Source of the DNA: Casuarius casuarius
Taxonomy: Eukaryota > Chordata > Aves > Casuariiformes > Casuariidae
Reading direction: 5' to 3'
NCBI GenBank assembly: GCA_003342895.1
Contig: PTFA01000038.1
Span: 310,001-374,000, forward strand
DNA length: 64,000 nt
A model generated the notes under the pieces. The model saw nothing but the letters and a program-made list of their open reading frames with translations, did not search any database and was not told the DNA's origin. Shown one piece after another: positions 60,201 to 64,000 of the stretch. Position 1 is the stretch's first letter; each line of letters begins with the position of its first letter. Made by a program: the position numbers and the translations under genes.

Positions 60201-63200
60201 GCAAGTGTGGAGGCCATGTCAGTCACATCACTCCACTGACATCTCTTGGACCCTCATAGTTACCTGAGCAGGTCTGTCTTTTGGGCTCTTATGTCTATAG
60301 CAGTCCTACTAGCTGTAAGAAGACCTGGAACTGCTTATTTTTAGTGAATATTGCATAGCAATCCTGAGAAAAAAGTATTTCATGAATGGTATTAGCCAAG
60401 TAGACACAGCTGACAGGAGACCTCACACAAGAACTGACATAAAATGTCACACAAAAGACTCCTCCCTCTTCAGCAGGCTCCAGCGACTCCGAGGACAAAG
60501 TGACTGCTTGTTCTCCAATTAAGCCTAGTTCTTAGAAGCATAAAGGCTCATTACCCAGAAAAGACTGATATTTACTGCTAATTGCTCCTTTCAGACTTGT
60601 AAACATGGCTCCTGGCAATACAAGGATGATTCATTTGAAGAGTTATCGCCTTCCAAGCAGGACACAAACCTTCTGCAGCCAGCCCAAACAAGCTGATCTT
60701 TCACTGTCAGAGATAACATTCTCGCAATAAACTGCTTGTGAACAGGCTAGAGACATTGGGTTATTTGCTGAAGAGTTTTGTTAAGAACTTCTGCACAAAA
60801 AGAAGTAATAACCATTGAGCATGGAAAATTTGCAAATAAGAAACAGGAGAATAAATCACTCATTCAGGATTATTTACCCACTCCTGATGAATGTGTTTCA
60901 GTTCCCTTCATGCTCACTTTCTCTGAATTGCCCTGATCAAGTTGTGGTTGACCTTCTTTGTCTTTTTAAACAAGGCATTGACTTTGTTTCTATTTTTATT
61001 GGACTATATAATCCCTTTATGGACTTAGTGACATTAATATCCTCAGGGGACTGTCTCAGTTCCAAGTCAGTGAGCTGTTTAGCTTTCCTTTCCCCATCTA
61101 TACACAGCAATGGAATTACTACTGTCAATTAATTCAATAATCTACTAGATTGAAAAGCACCTTTCCAAGAATTTTGTATGAAGTGTCTTGTGAAAGTGTC
61201 AGGCTTGATTAGACTTTCAAACTAAGCTTTCTGAACTGACAGTGTGATTTGTGGTTTAGCAAGCATGAACAAATACACAGGTTTAATCTAAGAGTTGAAG
61301 GATTGCTATCCATTTATGAAAGATAAACTAGAAACATAGTACATGGCTTTTAAACCATAGAATTGGGAAGATTATTTCATTAAAGATTACAGTCTGTTGT
61401 ATAGCATGATTTAATGACAAATAGACAGATCCAAAGGTAGGGATAAGTGTTCGGACATTGAGATTCTAGAGTGAAGCATTTATCCTTCAAATTCCCCATG
61501 CTGTATTCAGCTTCAGTTACAGTTCAGGTTATCCACGTTCACAGCCCTGGAATGAGCAGACTGGCCAGTAGGAAATGCCAAAGAAAAATATATGGGACAC
61601 ACTCGCCTCTGGATTCAAGCGCATCTGCCTGTAGTTAGGTATTGCCATAAAAATACACTTCAGAGCCTGGAGAATCCCCAGGGATAGATGTCCGAATCCC
61701 ACATGATATGAGTAGAGGCAAAAAGAGTGTTTCCTTGGATTGTTTTGTGAATTTGTACTAAACATTGGATAGAAAGCTAAGAGTGAAATAATCCTGAAGT
61801 CAAGATCTGAATTCAAGGTCCGTCAAATTCTCCACCCCTGCACAGCTGTTGGCTTGTAAGGCAGAGTCAGCAACATCTGGGGCAGAAATGCATACCTGAA
61901 CCATTCTTGCTGTTCCTTGCTTTCTTAAGTTTTTCTCAGGGGACTCACCCCTTGTATTTGGGCTCTTTCCTGATGTTCAGTGCTGCATCCTAATCCCCTT
62001 TAGTTTCATCCATACTGAGAAATTAAGGTGTTCCAGGAACCGTCCCTAGAGTGTGATCATCTCTACTGTCAAACGGAGCATGCTGCTGGGCACAGCTTTG
62101 GCCTGAGCCTACCGACATATCCTAGACAGATTGCAAGTTAGCACAGGCCAGCCTCTGTTCCCAACAAGCTCTTTGGATGTAGCCCCCAGTTTCAGATACT
62201 AAGAGAGCTAAATACAGCAGATGTGGGATGTTTTATGCTGGTTGTCCATCAGAACTAGAGAACACATTTAATTTACAAATATAGATGCCTACTTGGAGTC
62301 AGCTGGTTGACACAATGGAGTTTTAAAACCACTGCCACAGGTATCCCAAATAGCCACAAGATGAGTGTCAGAGAGCTGCTGCTTACCTACCACACCACGC
62401 TCAATGAGCTAGCACAGTCTCATTTAGCTCTTCCTGGGGGTCATTACACACAATGATTGTTTTAGACTATTCTAAAATGTGTTAGACAAAACTGCTTTTC
62501 AGCTACTGCATGATTACATAAATCAATCATATCAGACTCCGCTCTTTTTCCCAAATCTTCCATTCAAGTGCAGCCCATCGAGAATGGAAGGCAATTTGTC
62601 TGTCTGGCTTTACTTTGCACTAACTTCTGTCACCACAGTGGTGAAACATCCTCTGTATAAAATCAACAGCAATAGTAAAATCCTTCTTAAACTTGGGCTG
62701 GAAAGTAAATGATGCCTGGATCTGCTCTTACAGACTAATTTAGTATGTGCAGGCTCCTTTACCACAGCAGAATTTACCTCAAGTTATTCCTGGGCAATGG
62801 AGGACAGACTTAGTCTCTTTAAAACAGCCTTTCTAAAAATAAATTGACTAAAGTGCTCACCATGAGGGTCGTGCAGCTGCTGGGATTTCACTGAAGAATT
62901 TGAGAGTCTGGCTCCACCTCCCCAGTCGAAAGCCTCATGCTGACACAATAGGGAGATGCAATGTTAAGTGAGTATCCTATGGCAGGGACAGGCAGGCAGC
63001 ATTCCCAAACAGGCACTGCTATTTTTAAAAGGAGAGGTGTCTTATGAAACACATGAATCTGTACTGCAATTTTATGCAGGAGATGTGCGTATGCATATAG
63101 AGCGCTGGTTAAGTAGAAAGATTACATGAATGACTATTTGTGTATGTTTGAGAGGGAGAAACAGTGGAGCAGACAAAATACACCTGATCAGAATGAGCTG

Positions 63201-64000
63201 CTAGGAAAGAAAACCAGCATCAAATCAATGCGCTAATATTCTGGATGAGAAAGTGTTCCTATGGCTCCTGAAACCTGCATGGTTGTTCTGTGTCACCATA
63301 AACTCTGAAATTCTGATGAATCGAGCTTCAGGACTCTCCCTTGGCTAGCACACTGTAGAAAAGGACACAAAGTGACTTACACTTTGTTACAGAAGTTGTT
63401 AATAACTGTGCTGCCCATTAATATGGAGAAGCACCTAATTTCACTCCAGTCAGCAATTCAGTGCTGCCAGCTCACACTCTTCATTGAGAAACTCCTTACT
63501 AGTTCACACTTCACTTACTTTTCTAGCTCCTACAGTGAAGCCATTGGAAAGGAGTTAAGAAAGAAAACCCAAAGGCCCCTCCACACTTTCTATGGCCTGA
63601 CTGGTTGTGAGGAAAGTCTTGAATACTCGATCCAAATGAACTCGAGGACCCCTTTAGATATGGGGAAAACAAGCTTTTATAAAACCCTCTCTTTTGGGGG
63701 GACTGCTCATGATTTCTAAAATTTAGCTTCAGCAACACTGCTGTTTTGAAAAGTCACTGGTGATCCATGTGCTTGTCAGAAACTGCTCTTGCAGCAGATC
63801 AGTCGAGTGTGCTGAAGTACAGTGTTGCCTTACCTCACTGTTACTAACAATAATAGTTCTTGGATAACTTTCCATCAGATCTCAGTGATTACAGTCAAGA
63901 TCAGCTAGCCTTAATGATTAAAGCTTGGCTTTTTAAAGGCTTCTCAAGGCCCTTTGGCAAGGTGTGTGAACCCTTCTTATGATTTTTCAAGGGAAGGAGG
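54269..64000. other. non-coding stretch with little recognisable structure
   Basis: No gene, RNA or clear transposon is seen over nearly 10 kb. A (GCATATTT)n-like run lies at 54484-54510 and a G-rich run (GGTGGGGGGGGAGG) near 54561. Open frames stay below about 115 codons (63372-63719 is the longest) and none is recognisable. The block at 55030-55260 is slightly richer in GC and CpG than its flanks, but I could not match it to a repeat. Confidence 0.55.
54484..54510. repeat. short tandem repeat (TTGCATAT units)
   Basis: About three TTGCATAT-type units in direct repeat inside an AT-rich stretch. Confidence 0.75.

Noticed and set aside
1..64000. CRISPR arrays, operons, bacterial or phage genes, rRNA or tRNA genes
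   Set aside because: I found no regularly spaced repeats, no dense gene packing and no recognisable structural RNA. The avian CR1 elements point to vertebrate nuclear DNA.

Overview
This window looks like non-coding DNA from a bird nuclear genome. The strongest evidence is four CR1 LINE fragments carrying the avian-type CR1 3' end, at 38663-39227, 45307-45397, 51735-51915 and 53968-54268. Interspersed repeats are otherwise sparse and base composition is mildly AT-rich. There are also two related LTR-like stretches, one MIR-type SINE remnant and several heavily decayed fragments of old amniote-type repeats. None of the features expected of bacterial DNA (operons, ribosome-binding sites, dense long ORFs, CRISPR arrays) is present. 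One ambiguous base lies at 11836.

I cannot support any protein-coding gene. All open frames are short (188 codons at most), lie at random relative to one another, and none has a sequence I recognise except the CR1 remnant near 38.7-39.0 kb. The window could be intergenic or lie inside a large intron. Short exons without their own start codon could be missed by eye.

Layout: 1-14 kb is mostly featureless, with an old palindromic repeat at 2.6 kb, a MIR-type SINE at 7.0-7.2 kb and small decayed repeats at 8.1, 9.7 and 9.95 kb. At 14.2-14.85 kb there is a compact AT-rich block dense in homeodomain/SOX-like motifs. A GC-rich patch lies at 15.3-15.9 kb. A tRNA-derived SINE head is at 18.3 kb, a long imperfect hairpin at 19.5 kb, and a first LTR-like element at 23.1-23.4 kb. 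The stretch at 26.05-26.7 kb is open in four frames but looks non-coding. The 34.3-36.2 kb block is AT-rich and holds the best candidate regulatory element (35.56-36.2 kb). From 36.7 to 39.2 kb there are several microsatellites and then the largest CR1 copy. A more complete LTR-like element sits at 43.1-43.8 kb. A long TA-rich microsatellite abuts a CR1 tail at 45.2-45.4 kb, and two more CR1 tails lie at 51.7 and 54.0 kb. From 54.3 kb to the end I see essentially unannotatable sequence.

I found no previously undescribed biological system. The most useful follow-up targets are the candidate conserved non-coding blocks, the perfect inverted repeats (especially 19.5, 13.65, 20.63 and 44.9 kb) and the two LTR copies that share a 5' end.
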